Shown here in pieces: positions 8,183-16,812 of a stretch of DNA of 64,000 nucleotides (positions are counted from its first letter, which is position 1; every line of letters begins with the position of its first letter). The translations under genes were made by a program, and so were the position numbers. Origin of the DNA: CAYFRC01 sp050946115 (lineage in GTDB: Bacteria; Bacillota; Clostridia; Christensenellales; Aristaeellaceae); the NCBI GenBank assembly GCA_050946115.1, contig JBMNUF010000006.1, positions 62,001-126,000 on the forward strand. Direction: 5' to 3'. Below the pieces are notes generated by a model. That model was given only the letters and a program-made list of their open reading frames with translations, searched no databases and was not told where the DNA came from.

Positions 8183-8220
8183 AAAAAGCCGGCGCCATTT
8201 TCGGGGGCGCCGGCTTTTTT
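8183..8220 (+). terminator. Strong bidirectional terminator
   Basis: AAAAA-GCCGGCGCC (8188-8196), a 9-base loop, then GGCGCCGGC (8206-8214) and TTTTTT. It has a T run on both strands and serves the importer operon on the plus strand and the glycosyltransferase on the minus strand. Confidence 0.92.
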
Positions 8221-8226
8221 GTGGGA

Positions 8227-9402
8227 TTACAGGGAATTTCTGATGCGCTCCGCGATTTCCGCAGTGCGCTTGCGGTTGGGGAAGGGGCGGTTCAGGGGGA
8301 CGGTCAGGGCATCGATGCGCTCCGCGATACGTTTTGCGGCATCCAAATCGCGATATGCCCTCTGCGCGGCGGAAATCTCGTGCAGGCGCTTGCCACCGTC
8401 CTGCGTGAGCGCCTTCAAAAGGTATGGCGCGGCCTTCGGGCTGTCGCAGGTGATTGCGAGGTTGTGCGCCGCCAAGAGCGCGGGATTGTCCGCCTCCTGC
8501 CCCGGCAGCGCCCCGATGATCATGATCGGCAGATTCATCACGACGGCTTCCATGAGCGTGTTGGGGCTGCCGCGCGCGATCAGAAGGTCCGCCCGTTCCA
8601 TATGCTTCTCGACGTCGTCCACGAAGCCGAACACGCGCACCCTGTCGGGAAAGCGCGGGAGGATCTCCGCCTCGAGCCGCTGGCGGCTTTTTTTGTCCCT
8701 GCCGCAGATGAACTCCATTTTGCAATCGGTATTTGTGAGAATCTCTTTCGCGTAGAGCATCATGTCCGTGCCGCCGTCGCCGCCGCTCATCATGAGCAGC
8801 TTCAGCTTTCCGCCGTCATAGGGCGCGTGCGGATATTGCCGCGCATGGTCGCAAAAGCGCGCGCGGATCGGAAAGCCGATCTTCTCGAGCGAAGAGGGGG
8901 GCATGCCGTGCCGTATCGATGCTGCGACAGCCTCCTCCGTGAGGCAAATCGTCGTCGTCGCGCGGGGATCGCACCACGAGGCGTGAATGTCGATGAGGTC
9001 TGCCTGACAGACGATAAAGGGGATGTCGTCGATGCGGTAAAGCTTTAGCAGGTTCAGGATCGCGCCAAGAAACATCGAGTGGACGGTGACGATCGAATCG
9101 GGATTGAATTCGCGGCATTTTTTGATAAACCGTTGTTGGATGAACGGGGTCATCATGTCCGCCATGCCGGTGGCGTAGTTGTTCGTCACCGCAAACGACT
9201 TTTCCCAGAGCTTGGAATATCGGCGCGTGATGGGGCCGTAGAGCTTGGACGCGCTGACGCCCGCCGTGCCGATGAGCGAGAAGCCGTCCACCGTCATGAC
9301 CGAAATGCCGCCTATGCGCGTGAGCTGCTCGCTGATGGCATCGGAGATGGAGCGATGCCCGTGCCCCGTGTAATTGGACGTGATGAGCAATATGCGTTTC
9401 AT
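8227..9402 (-). CDS. MGDG-synthase/UgtP-like glycosyltransferase (GT28)
   Basis: Cytoplasmic, membrane-associated glycosyltransferase of the MurG-like GT28 fold, 391 residues. The N-terminal half has the MGDG-synthase pattern (ITSNYTGHGHRSISDAI, a glycine-rich sugar-acceptor loop). The C-terminal half has the GT28 donor-binding region with MMSGGDGG, a predicted helix RADLLIARGSPNTLMEA, and GQEADN. Such enzymes usually add glucose or galactose to diacylglycerol to make glycolipids or teichoic-acid anchors; MurG itself is less likely because of the N-terminal domain. The frame is open to 9441, but ATG 9402 is chosen because GGAGG precedes it and a -10 box sits at 9446-9451, too close for the longer start. 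Confidence 0.8.
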   Translation of the reverse strand: MKRILLITSNYTGHGHRSISDAISEQLTRIGGISVMTVDGFSLIGTAGVSASKLYGPITRRYSKLWEKSFAVTNNYATGMADMMTPFIQQRFIKKCREFNPDSIVTVHSMFLGAILNLLKLYRIDDIPFIVCQADLIDIHASWCDPRATTTICLTEEAVAASIRHGMPPSSLEKIGFPIRARFCDHARQYPHAPYDGGKLKLLMMSGGDGGTDMMLYAKEILTNTDCKMEFICGRDKKSRQRLEAEILPRFPDRVRVFGFVDDVEKHMERADLLIARGSPNTLMEAVVMNLPIMIIGALPGQEADNPALLAAHNLAITCDSPKAAPYLLKALTQDGGKRLHEISAAQRAYRDLDAAKRIAERIDALTVPLNRPFPNRKRTAEIAERIRNSL

Positions 9403-9445
9403 CTTTATATCCTCCGTGTCTTCGGTATCGTGTTTTCGCATCCCT

Positions 9446-9451
9446 ATTATA
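9446..9451 (-). promoter_or_regulatory. -10 box upstream of the glycosyltransferase gene
   Basis: TATAAT on the minus strand, about 44 bases upstream of ATG 9402. The -35 region is poor (TTTTCT at 17 bases). Confidence 0.45.
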
Positions 9452-9491
9452 CCGCAATACGCAAAGAAAGAAAAGCGAAGAATCAGATATG

Positions 9492-10748
9492 TTACAATTC
9501 TACGACGGCGAGTTTTTTGCCCGTGCGCTTGGTCGCGCGCGTGCGCATGGCCACGTTCAAAACGATGCCGATGCCCGCCATGCTCGCGAACATATTGCTG
9601 CCCCCGTAGCTGATAAACGGCAGAGGAATGCCCGTGACGGGCAAAAGCCCCACGACCATGCCGGCGTTTTCAAAGATGTGGAAAAACAGCATGCCTGTGA
9701 CGCCGATGACGAGATAGCGCCCGAAGGCGTCCTCCGTGTTGTATGCGATGACGACCATGCGAACGATGAGCACCATGAACGCCAAAATCAAACTGCCCGC
9801 GCCGACAAAACCGAAGGTCTCGCACACGATCGCGAAGACGAAGTCGGTATAGTCGTCGGGAATGTAGTTGAGGGATGCAAAGCAGCCTTCGCTGAACATG
9901 CCTTTGCCCCAGAGCCCGCCGGAGCCGATGGCGATCTTCGCGTTGGCGACCTGCATGCCGCTGCCGCTGAGGTCGTAGGTCGGGTCCAGATACACCATGA
10001 GGCGATTTAAGCGGAAGCTGTCCTCCGAAACGTTCAGCAGATACCACAGCGGGATGATGAGAAGCGTCGCGAGAGCGATGATGCCCACTATGAGCCGCCA
10101 GTTCGTGCCGGAAAAGAAAATAACCACGGCGAAAATCGCGATGTAGACGAGCGCGGTGCCGACATCCGGCTGCAAAACAATCAGAATCAGGGGGAACCCT
10201 ACGAAGGTGAGCGGGCGGATGAGTTCACCCGGGCTCATGATCGGCCTTTCCCTGGCGGCGAACATCTTCGCAAGCGAGATGATGATCGCGATCTTGCCAA
10301 ATTCGGACGGCTGAATCGTCCTGTCTGTTCCGATACGGAACCAACCGGTCATATTTCCGCGCATGGGCTTCATACCGAGAACAACCGCCAAAAGGATGAG
10401 ATTCGTCCAATAAATCAGGTCGGCATAGCGCAGAAAGACGTGGTAATCAAAGAAAACCATGCCGAAAAGCACGACGAGCCCCGCGATGAGCCACAGAAGC
10501 TGCAACCGCGCGTATTTGGAATCCTGCTGCGCGAGCGTCTCCAGGAAGGTATCCGCAGCTTCCTCCACGGGTGTCGCGTAGGCGGCGTAAATGCAGATGA
10601 CGCCAAACAGCGCAATCCCGATCGTCAGCAGAAAGAGCCCCCAGTCGAATTCGCGAATGAGCCCTCGCTTATACCCGTTTTCCGCCACGAAATTTTGAAT
10701 TTTTGAAAGCCGCGAAGAAAAGCTTCGCCTAATGCCGGATGATGTCAA
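9492..10748 (-). CDS. rodA: Rod-shape SEDS peptidoglycan polymerase RodA
   Basis: Polytopic SEDS-family glycosyltransferase that polymerises lipid II for cell elongation, working with the class B penicillin-binding protein encoded two genes upstream. 418 residues with about ten membrane helices. Family signatures are visible: IQPSEFGKIA, LILIVLQPDVGTALVY, and the C-terminal PVTGIPLPFISYGGSN. The start is TTG at 10748, seven bases after a strong AGGAGG. It is the last gene of the maf-mre-pbp2-minD-rodA operon. FtsW is the alternative, but the context favours RodA. Confidence 0.92.
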   Translation of the reverse strand: MTSSGIRRSFSSRLSKIQNFVAENGYKRGLIREFDWGLFLLTIGIALFGVICIYAAYATPVEEAADTFLETLAQQDSKYARLQLLWLIAGLVVLFGMVFFDYHVFLRYADLIYWTNLILLAVVLGMKPMRGNMTGWFRIGTDRTIQPSEFGKIAIIISLAKMFAARERPIMSPGELIRPLTFVGFPLILIVLQPDVGTALVYIAIFAVVIFFSGTNWRLIVGIIALATLLIIPLWYLLNVSEDSFRLNRLMVYLDPTYDLSGSGMQVANAKIAIGSGGLWGKGMFSEGCFASLNYIPDDYTDFVFAIVCETFGFVGAGSLILAFMVLIVRMVVIAYNTEDAFGRYLVIGVTGMLFFHIFENAGMVVGLLPVTGIPLPFISYGGSNMFASMAGIGIVLNVAMRTRATKRTGKKLAVVEL

Positions 10749-10760
10749 ATCTGTTCCTCC

Positions 10761-11537
10761 TTATTCTTTGCGGAACGCGCGGCGGAAAAAGCCGCGAATC
10801 CCGCTTCGCCGCACATCCCGAAAGGGAACGTCTTCTCCGAGAAGACGCCTTGCCGCGTCCCGAAACGCCTTTGCGCTTGCGGAGCCGACTTCGACGGCGG
10901 TGATGCCCCGAGAAGACAGTTGCGAAGCCTTCTCGTCTTCGGGGAGTATGCCCAAGAGCGGTGCCCGTACCGCGTCGGGCAATGCTTTCAGATATGTTTC
11001 GGGCGTATCCCTTTTCACACGGTTTACGATAACGCCCGCGAGGTACGCGCCCGCCTTTTCGATGAGCCTCGAAACGCGCTCCGCGTCTCGCACGGAAACC
11101 GCATCGGGCTGGGCGACGATGATGCATCGGTCCGAGGCGTATAGCGCATTGTGAAAGATTCTGCCGATGCCCGCGGGACTGTCCAAGAGCACAATGTCGA
11201 AGCGCGCTTTGAGCGCATCCACTGCCTTTTGCAGCGCCTCGCCCGTAAGCGATGCGCCGTCTCTCGTCTGCGGCGCCGCGATGAGATACAGCTCCGATTT
11301 CTCATCCCGTTTGATGAGCGCCTGCTTCACGCGACAGATGCCGTCCGCGATGTCCGCCAAGTCGTACACGACGCGGTTTTCCACGCCCAGCATGATGTCG
11401 AGGCTCCGAAGCCCTATGTCCAGGTCGATGAGCACGGTCTTCTTTCCCATTTGCGCGAAGCACACGGCGAGGTTGCTCGCGACGGTCGATTTGCCCGCGC
11501 CGCCCTTGCCGGAGGTAATCAATATGGCTTCCGCCAT
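10761..11537 (-). CDS. minD: MinD-family septum-site ATPase
   Basis: ParA/MinD-type membrane-binding ATPase that normally positions the division septum by recruiting MinC. The deviant Walker A GKGGAGKST lies at residues 10-18, and DLDIGLRSLDIMLG is characteristic of MinD rather than ParA or FlhG. A short basic amphipathic C-terminus (IRGFFRRAFRKE) matches the membrane-targeting helix. Clostridial mre operons often carry minC-minD-minE between pbp2 and rodA; here minD is alone, with neither minC nor minE beside it. ATG at 11537 is preferred, with AGGAG nine bases upstream; TTG at 11540 is also possible. Confidence 0.87.
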   Translation of the reverse strand: MAEAILITSGKGGAGKSTVASNLAVCFAQMGKKTVLIDLDIGLRSLDIMLGVENRVVYDLADIADGICRVKQALIKRDEKSELYLIAAPQTRDGASLTGEALQKAVDALKARFDIVLLDSPAGIGRIFHNALYASDRCIIVAQPDAVSVRDAERVSRLIEKAGAYLAGVIVNRVKRDTPETYLKALPDAVRAPLLGILPEDEKASQLSSRGITAVEVGSASAKAFRDAARRLLGEDVPFRDVRRSGIRGFFRRAFRKE

Positions 11538-11554
11538 CAAAATCCACTCCTATG

Positions 11555-14050
11555 TCATTCCGCGAGGAAATTTGCATTGGAAATCGTGGTCGTCTCCTGC
11601 GCGTAGAGCTTGTCGAGGTAGTACTCGATGATCTTGATCGCCGCGCGGGAGGCTCTCGCGCCCGCGTAGCCGTTCTGGATGTATACCACAACGACGATGC
11701 GCGGGTCGTCTACCGGCGCATAGGTCACGAGCCACGCGTTGTTTTCGATGTCCATATCGGTTCTCTGCGCGGTTCCCGTCTTCGCGGCGATCTTGTATTT
11801 CGCCGTGGCAAAATAGCTGGCGGCGGTACCGTCGTTTTCGACGGAGGTAACCTCCGCCATCCCTTCCTGAATGGCTGCGATATACGCGCCTGCGCCCGTG
11901 ATCCGGTTCGCGATGACGGGCTGCTTTTCGAGCAGCACTTCGCCCGTCGGGGAGATGATTTTGTCCACGAGCTGGCAGTTGTACACGATTCCGTCGTTTG
12001 CAATCGCTGCGACATAGCGCGCGACCGCGATGGGCGTCACCTGCGTGATTGACTGCCCGATCGCCGCCATGATGGTTTCGTTGAGCGTCCAGCGCAGGTC
12101 GCTGATGCAGTAGAAAAACTCGTTGACGAGCAGGTGGTTTGCGATATACTGCGGGTCGAGCCCCGCATCCTCCATGAGGATGCGGCGGATGTGCGGGAGC
12201 CAGTCGTTCTTTGTGCCCTCCATCTCAACGAGGTTGCACAGCTTGCGCGCGATGTCGTCCAACTTGTCCTCGTCGTAACTCGTTCCGAGATCCTCCGCGA
12301 TGGCGCGCAGATTCTTTTTGATCATGAACGATGCGTAGTAGGGCTTGGAGGTGTACTGGTCGTCGATCGCGCGGGAGGAGGTGTAGAGTTTGCTCTGGTC
12401 ACCGACGAAACTCATGGTCTCGTTGGCGAGCTCTATGGAGGTGCGTGAAGTCAACCCGAGCTGCGCCGCCCATTTTACGATGGCGTCCGAACCCATGCGC
12501 GAGCCAATTTCAAAGAAGAAGTAGTTGCAGCTGTTCTTCAAGCCTTCGACGACCGTCTGATCCGCGTGTTTCCAGCGGTTGGCCCTGCCGATCCAACAGC
12601 TCGGCTGATAGGAGGAGTCGGTGCCCGTGAACGGGCTCATGTCGGAAATCGTCTCGTCGAGCGTGAGCTTGCCCTCCATGAGCGCGCCGAGCGCTACGGC
12701 GAGCTTGAAGATCGAGCCGGGCGTGTCGCGCGCGCTGATCGCGCGGTTGTACATGGGGTTTCGCGGGTCGGACAGCAGTTCCCGCCATTCTGTGGCATCC
12801 ACGCCGTCCGTAAACATCGAAAGGTCATAGCTCGGGGAGTTCGCGAGCGCCAGGACCCTGCCGCTATTGGGGTCGAGCGCGACGATCGCGCCGGTTTGCG
12901 CCGTCAGAATCTGCTGGTTTCTTTCGGCGTATTCCATGCGCAGCTCTCGGTTTGTCCTTTGCCACTTCTCCGAGCGCATGGTCGCCTCCTGTTCGGAGCG
13001 GATGATGCCGATGTTCCAATCGAGTGCGGCCTCCGCGATTTTCTGCAGGCCCATGTCGATCGTAAGCACGACGCTGTTGCCGTCCGTGGGCGCTTCGTAG
13101 GAGATTTCTCGGATAATCTTGCCGAGGTTGTTAACCTCAACGACCCGCTGCCCCTGCTTGTTTTCGCCGTAGGGGGTGAGCTGGTCTTCCAGGGAATACT
13201 CGATTCCGGTCTGGCCGACGAGCGCGTCATTGGGATACCCGCGCTCCAGATATTCCTTCATCGTCTCCTCTCCGGAGATTTTTGCCGTATAGCCGATAGA
13301 GTGCGCTGCGCTCGCCTTCATCGGATAGATGCGGGCGTAGCTCTCCGCGATGGACACGCCCAAGAGTTCCTCGCTGCGCGCCTCGATCTCGGATACCGTC
13401 TCAAAGTCCACGCCGTAGGCGACGGTCACGGGCTTTGAAAGGTAGTTGTACATGCGCGATTCCTGCCAGATCGAGAGCACCTTGATCTTGAACGCCTCGT
13501 CCAAATCGGACGGGATGGAGTAGTTCCTGCACAGGGTGTCGAAGAGGTCCTCCGTCTTCGTGTTCCTCAGGAAGAAATTGCCGCGCCACTGCGATTCGCG
13601 CTTTGCAGCGGCGGCCTCCGTCCTCGCGCCCGTGTCGAATATCCATTGGTCGTTCTCGTCCCTGCGGAGCCAAAACGTGTCTATGGTCTTTTTGCCGTTG
13701 CTTTCGACGATCTTGATGAGCTCGACGATGGAGCGCGTGTACGCCGCGCGGTCTGCGGATGTCGCAGCGGAGGGATCGCGGTAGAACTGCACGTCGTAGC
13801 TGCGCTTGTCGTAGGCGATCGGGGTCATGTTGCAGTCGTAAATCGCGCCGCGCTTGCCGGTTAAGGTAATGGTTTTGGTCGATTTCGATTCGGCGGCGTA
13901 GGTATACTCTGCGTTTTGCAAGACGCCGATCTGATACATCTTGCCGAGCACCGCTAAAAAGCACAACACGATGATGCCGATGCCGAGCAGGTATCTTCCG
14001 AGGGTTTTTGTCGAAGGATCTCTGTGTTTTTTTGTAGGTTTGGGGTTCAT
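11555..14050 (-). CDS. mrdA: Penicillin-binding protein 2 (class B transpeptidase, elongation)
   Basis: Membrane-anchored transpeptidase that cross-links peptidoglycan made by RodA. 831 residues: a short basic cytoplasmic tail, a signal-anchor helix at about 20-40, a PBP dimerisation domain, and the transpeptidase domain. All three active-site motifs are present: SxxK as S446-I-F-K449, SxN as S507-C-N509, and KTG at 757-759 (AAKTGTAQR). The ATG is preceded by AAGGAGG. It is longer than enterobacterial PBP2 (about 630 residues); the extra length includes a charged stretch near residues 330-400 and an insertion near 560-640. The neighbours mreD and minD-rodA confirm an elongasome role. Confidence 0.92.
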   Translation of the reverse strand: MNPKPTKKHRDPSTKTLGRYLLGIGIIVLCFLAVLGKMYQIGVLQNAEYTYAAESKSTKTITLTGKRGAIYDCNMTPIAYDKRSYDVQFYRDPSAATSADRAAYTRSIVELIKIVESNGKKTIDTFWLRRDENDQWIFDTGARTEAAAAKRESQWRGNFFLRNTKTEDLFDTLCRNYSIPSDLDEAFKIKVLSIWQESRMYNYLSKPVTVAYGVDFETVSEIEARSEELLGVSIAESYARIYPMKASAAHSIGYTAKISGEETMKEYLERGYPNDALVGQTGIEYSLEDQLTPYGENKQGQRVVEVNNLGKIIREISYEAPTDGNSVVLTIDMGLQKIAEAALDWNIGIIRSEQEATMRSEKWQRTNRELRMEYAERNQQILTAQTGAIVALDPNSGRVLALANSPSYDLSMFTDGVDATEWRELLSDPRNPMYNRAISARDTPGSIFKLAVALGALMEGKLTLDETISDMSPFTGTDSSYQPSCWIGRANRWKHADQTVVEGLKNSCNYFFFEIGSRMGSDAIVKWAAQLGLTSRTSIELANETMSFVGDQSKLYTSSRAIDDQYTSKPYYASFMIKKNLRAIAEDLGTSYDEDKLDDIARKLCNLVEMEGTKNDWLPHIRRILMEDAGLDPQYIANHLLVNEFFYCISDLRWTLNETIMAAIGQSITQVTPIAVARYVAAIANDGIVYNCQLVDKIISPTGEVLLEKQPVIANRITGAGAYIAAIQEGMAEVTSVENDGTAASYFATAKYKIAAKTGTAQRTDMDIENNAWLVTYAPVDDPRIVVVVYIQNGYAGARASRAAIKIIEYYLDKLYAQETTTISNANFLAE

Positions 14051-14065
14051 TTGTTCCTCCTTGCG

Positions 14066-14560
14066 CTATCTGTTTGCATAGCGCGACCATACGGGCTTCA
14101 GGATTTTCGCATACAGTACGTAAAGCAGCTGCGTGAGCGCCGTCTCGATGAGGACGCGCAGTGCGAGCTGGCCGAACTGCGCGCCGCCGATCTGCAGCCC
14201 CGCCATCGCCGCGTATACGAGCATCACAATTTCGTATACGGTATAGCACAAAAACGGCGAGAGGATGGTCGTAATCCAGTATTTGTGGAACCTTCTGCCG
14301 GTGAAGCCCGAGAAGAAGCCCGTGAACGTGTACAAAAGCGACATCAGTCCCACCGGCTGCGACACGGTGATATCGAGCAGCACCCCGGCGATCAGCCCCG
14401 CGATCGTACCGCGCGTCCTTCCGAGCAGAAGGCCGATGCAGCTCACGCCCATCAGGGAAAACAGCGGCATATACGGCGACGTCGCCAGAAACGGAAGCAC
14501 CGCCGTGTCCACTAAAAACATGGCGAGGATCAGCACGAACGGCGCGATCTTTCTGAACAA
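14066..14560 (-). CDS. mreD: Rod-shape protein MreD
   Basis: Small integral membrane protein (164 residues, about five helices) of the elongasome, linking MreC to the PBP2-RodA synthase. It is recognised by position directly after mreC and by the MreD pattern: a short first helix (PFVLILAMFLVDTAVLPF), a conserved GLLLGRTRGTIAGLIAGVLLD-like region near residues 45-66, and a basic C-terminus. The start is TTG at 14560, eight bases after AGGAGG. Confidence 0.85.
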   Translation of the reverse strand: MFRKIAPFVLILAMFLVDTAVLPFLATSPYMPLFSLMGVSCIGLLLGRTRGTIAGLIAGVLLDITVSQPVGLMSLLYTFTGFFSGFTGRRFHKYWITTILSPFLCYTVYEIVMLVYAAMAGLQIGGAQFGQLALRVLIETALTQLLYVLYAKILKPVWSRYANR

Positions 14561-14582
14561 GAACGGTTCCTCCTATGGGTTT

Positions 14583-15704
14583 TCAGTTTGTGACCCAGCT
14601 GTCTTCGGGCAGGAGATTGTCCGGAGGCGGCGTGGGGATCGGCTTATACTCGCCGACGGGGATCGCATCTTCGTCCTCTCCCTCTTCGTCCGGTTCGGGA
14701 ATCGGCGTCGTCCTGACATATATCGCATCGTCGTCGGCTATGGGCGTGGGCGACACATCGGGATTGGGCGTGGGGGAGGGCGTAGGAACGGGCGTCGGGC
14801 GCGGCGTCGGCGTCGGGAGCGGTGCAAGTTCCTCGTCCGTTTCAACTTCTACGCGCAGCACGAGCACCTCTTCGATGCGCTGAAAATCGACGGCCGGGCT
14901 CACTACGATATACTGATCCGAGGAATCGCTCTGCCGCGAAACCTGCGTGACCGTGCCGACGGTAAGTCCCTTGGGATAGCGCGAATCGACGCCCGACGTG
15001 ATGACGTTGTCGCCCGGAATCACGTCGTTTATCGCGGGCAGATAGTACATGTAGCAGTCGCTGGAGGCCGCGGAATTGGTGATTTGTCCGCGCATGACGC
15101 CGTTGTCGCGCGTGCGCTCGATGAGGCACGCGACGGCGCTCCTCGAATCGATGATCGAGCGCACCTTCGCGTAGTGAAGCCCTACGCTCGTGACGCTCCC
15201 GACCAGCCCCGAGGAGGTGATGACCGCCATATTGACCGATACGCCGTCCGCCGTTCCGACGTTGACGGAGAACGTGTCGAACCATATGCCCGCGTCCCGC
15301 GCGATGACCTTTGCGTATACGGGGTTTAGCGAATCGTAGGAATCCTTCGCGCCGAGCAGCGCCTTTAAGCGCTTGTTTTCGAGCGCCTGCTCCTCGAGCG
15401 CGGCGACCTGCAGTTCCAACTCGGCGATTTGTTTTTGTGCTTCGTCGAAATTCTCGGTGAGCACCGCATAGCCCTTTACGCCGGATACCGTGTCCCTGAG
15501 CCACTTTGTCACGGTAGACGCGGCGTTTTGAAACGGCGATAAGATGCTGCCCGCCGCGTTTTCCGCGATGCTGACGTCCTCCGAAGAGGATGTCAGCAGG
15601 AACACGAGCAGCGCGATGACCGCAGCGGCGACCAGCACGGCAAACCCGATGCGCTGAAGCTTGCCGATATCCCGCGGGGGCTGCGGCTTTTTCTTTCGAG
15701 CCAT
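14583..15704 (-). CDS. mreC: Rod-shape protein MreC with Pro/Thr-rich C-terminal tail
   Basis: Bitopic scaffold of the elongasome, 373 residues. It has a basic cytoplasmic N-terminus (RKKKPQPPRD), one membrane helix at about 20-40, a coiled coil at about 75-115 rich in E, Q and L, and the beta-barrel MreC domain (VNVGTADGV, SSGLVGSV, IPGDNVITSGVD). After the fold, near residue 300, comes a tail of repeated P-T/P-S units (PTPTPRPTPVPTPSP) followed by acidic residues. Ordinary MreC proteins are about 280-330 residues and lack so long a tail; it may span the peptidoglycan. Confidence 0.9.
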   Translation of the reverse strand: MARKKKPQPPRDIGKLQRIGFAVLVAAAVIALLVFLLTSSSEDVSIAENAAGSILSPFQNAASTVTKWLRDTVSGVKGYAVLTENFDEAQKQIAELELQVAALEEQALENKRLKALLGAKDSYDSLNPVYAKVIARDAGIWFDTFSVNVGTADGVSVNMAVITSSGLVGSVTSVGLHYAKVRSIIDSRSAVACLIERTRDNGVMRGQITNSAASSDCYMYYLPAINDVIPGDNVITSGVDSRYPKGLTVGTVTQVSRQSDSSDQYIVVSPAVDFQRIEEVLVLRVEVETDEELAPLPTPTPRPTPVPTPSPTPNPDVSPTPIADDDAIYVRTTPIPEPDEEGEDEDAIPVGEYKPIPTPPPDNLLPEDSWVTN

Positions 15705-15726
15705 AGAATCGTTTCCTCCGATAGGT

Positions 15727-16809
15727 TTACATTTCGGCGGAGCCGTTTTCGATCGCGCTCGCGAGGAGCCGCGGATCGTCCGCCAGGAGTTTCAGCCCCA
15801 GCCCCACATCGTCTTCGGGATGGGCGCTTTTGTGTACGGGCACACCCGTCATATCGGAAAGGAGCTCGCACAGGCCGTCCAAATTTGCGCCGCCACCCGA
15901 AAGCAGGATGCCGCGCTCCGAAATATCGCCTGCGAGCGCGACGGGCGTCCTCGCGAGCGCGTCGCGCAGCGCGTCCACGAGCATGCGGATGTTTTCGCGC
16001 AGGGCCACGGCGATGTCGTTTTTTGTGACGGACACGGATTTTGCGTCGCGCGTCGACGCGTCGCGCCCCTTTACGGTTACCGTCGTATCGCTGTCTTGGG
16101 GTTCCGCCGCACTGTCCGGCAGGGCGTCGTTCGTCTCGCGGTCGCCGTCCAGGCGCGCGGTGCCGATGTCTACCTTGAGCCTTTCCGCCGTGCGCTCGCC
16201 AATAATGAGCCCCTTCGCACGCCGCATATAGCGCACGATCGCATCATCCATGCTGAGAGATCCGCTGCGGATGCTCCGTGCGGCGACGATCGCGTTCATA
16301 CTGATGACGGCGATCTCCGTGAGGGAACCGCCGAGTGTCACCGCCATGGTGCCCTTGCTTTCCGTCGTGAGAAGCCCCGCACCTATGGCTGCGGCGAGCG
16401 GTGATAACACAAAGGCGGGCCTTCTCGTCCCCATCAGGCGCGCTGCCTGTTCGAGTGCACTCCGTTCGACCTTGGTGAGCCCCTGCGGTACGGAGAAATA
16501 CAGCTGCGCCTTATCGAGCGTGCGCCTGTGTCTGCCCGCTTTTTCCGCCATCGCGACCATGTACAGCGCGCACATTTCGGAATCTGTCACAGCGCCGTCC
16601 TGCACGGGATAACGGATAATGACATCGTCTCCGCTCTTGCCGTACATGCGGAAGGCGTCGTTTCCTACGGAGAGCACCTTTGATGCGTCATCGCGCAATG
16701 TGAGAACGGCGGTCGCTTCCGTGAAAAGCTCCCCCCTGTTGCCGGAAATGACGCGCGTGGAGACGCTGCCCATGTCCATACAAATTGCCGTATCCGAGAA
16801 AAGCGCCAT
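15727..16809 (-). CDS. mreB: MreB-like actin homologue with degenerate nucleotide pocket
   Basis: Bacterial actin that organises elongation complexes under the membrane, 360 residues. Overall colinearity with MreB is clear (ERSALEQAARLMGTRR, IGERTAERLKVDIGTA, LLSGGGANLDGL). Several key elements differ. Phosphate-1 reads DMGSVSTRV instead of DLGTANT. Phosphate-2 reads VTLGGSLTE, so the usual DIGGGTTE aspartate is threonine (residue 158). The GGDRFD-like motif is GSLSMD. An acidic insertion follows residue 200 or so. ATP hydrolysis may be lost. A canonical MreB or Mbl may exist elsewhere in the genome. It lies second in the operon, after maf and before mreC. Confidence 0.82.
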   Translation of the reverse strand: MALFSDTAICMDMGSVSTRVISGNRGELFTEATAVLTLRDDASKVLSVGNDAFRMYGKSGDDVIIRYPVQDGAVTDSEMCALYMVAMAEKAGRHRRTLDKAQLYFSVPQGLTKVERSALEQAARLMGTRRPAFVLSPLAAAIGAGLLTTESKGTMAVTLGGSLTEIAVISMNAIVAARSIRSGSLSMDDAIVRYMRRAKGLIIGERTAERLKVDIGTARLDGDRETNDALPDSAAEPQDSDTTVTVKGRDASTRDAKSVSVTKNDIAVALRENIRMLVDALRDALARTPVALAGDISERGILLSGGGANLDGLCELLSDMTGVPVHKSAHPEDDVGLGLKLLADDPRLLASAIENGSAEM

Positions 16810-16812
16810 ATG

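Noticed and set aside
7071..8198. A 375-codon minus-strand frame opposite the BMP binding protein
   Set aside because: Valine-, glycine- and aspartate-rich shadow; the plus-strand gene has a signal peptide and family motifs.
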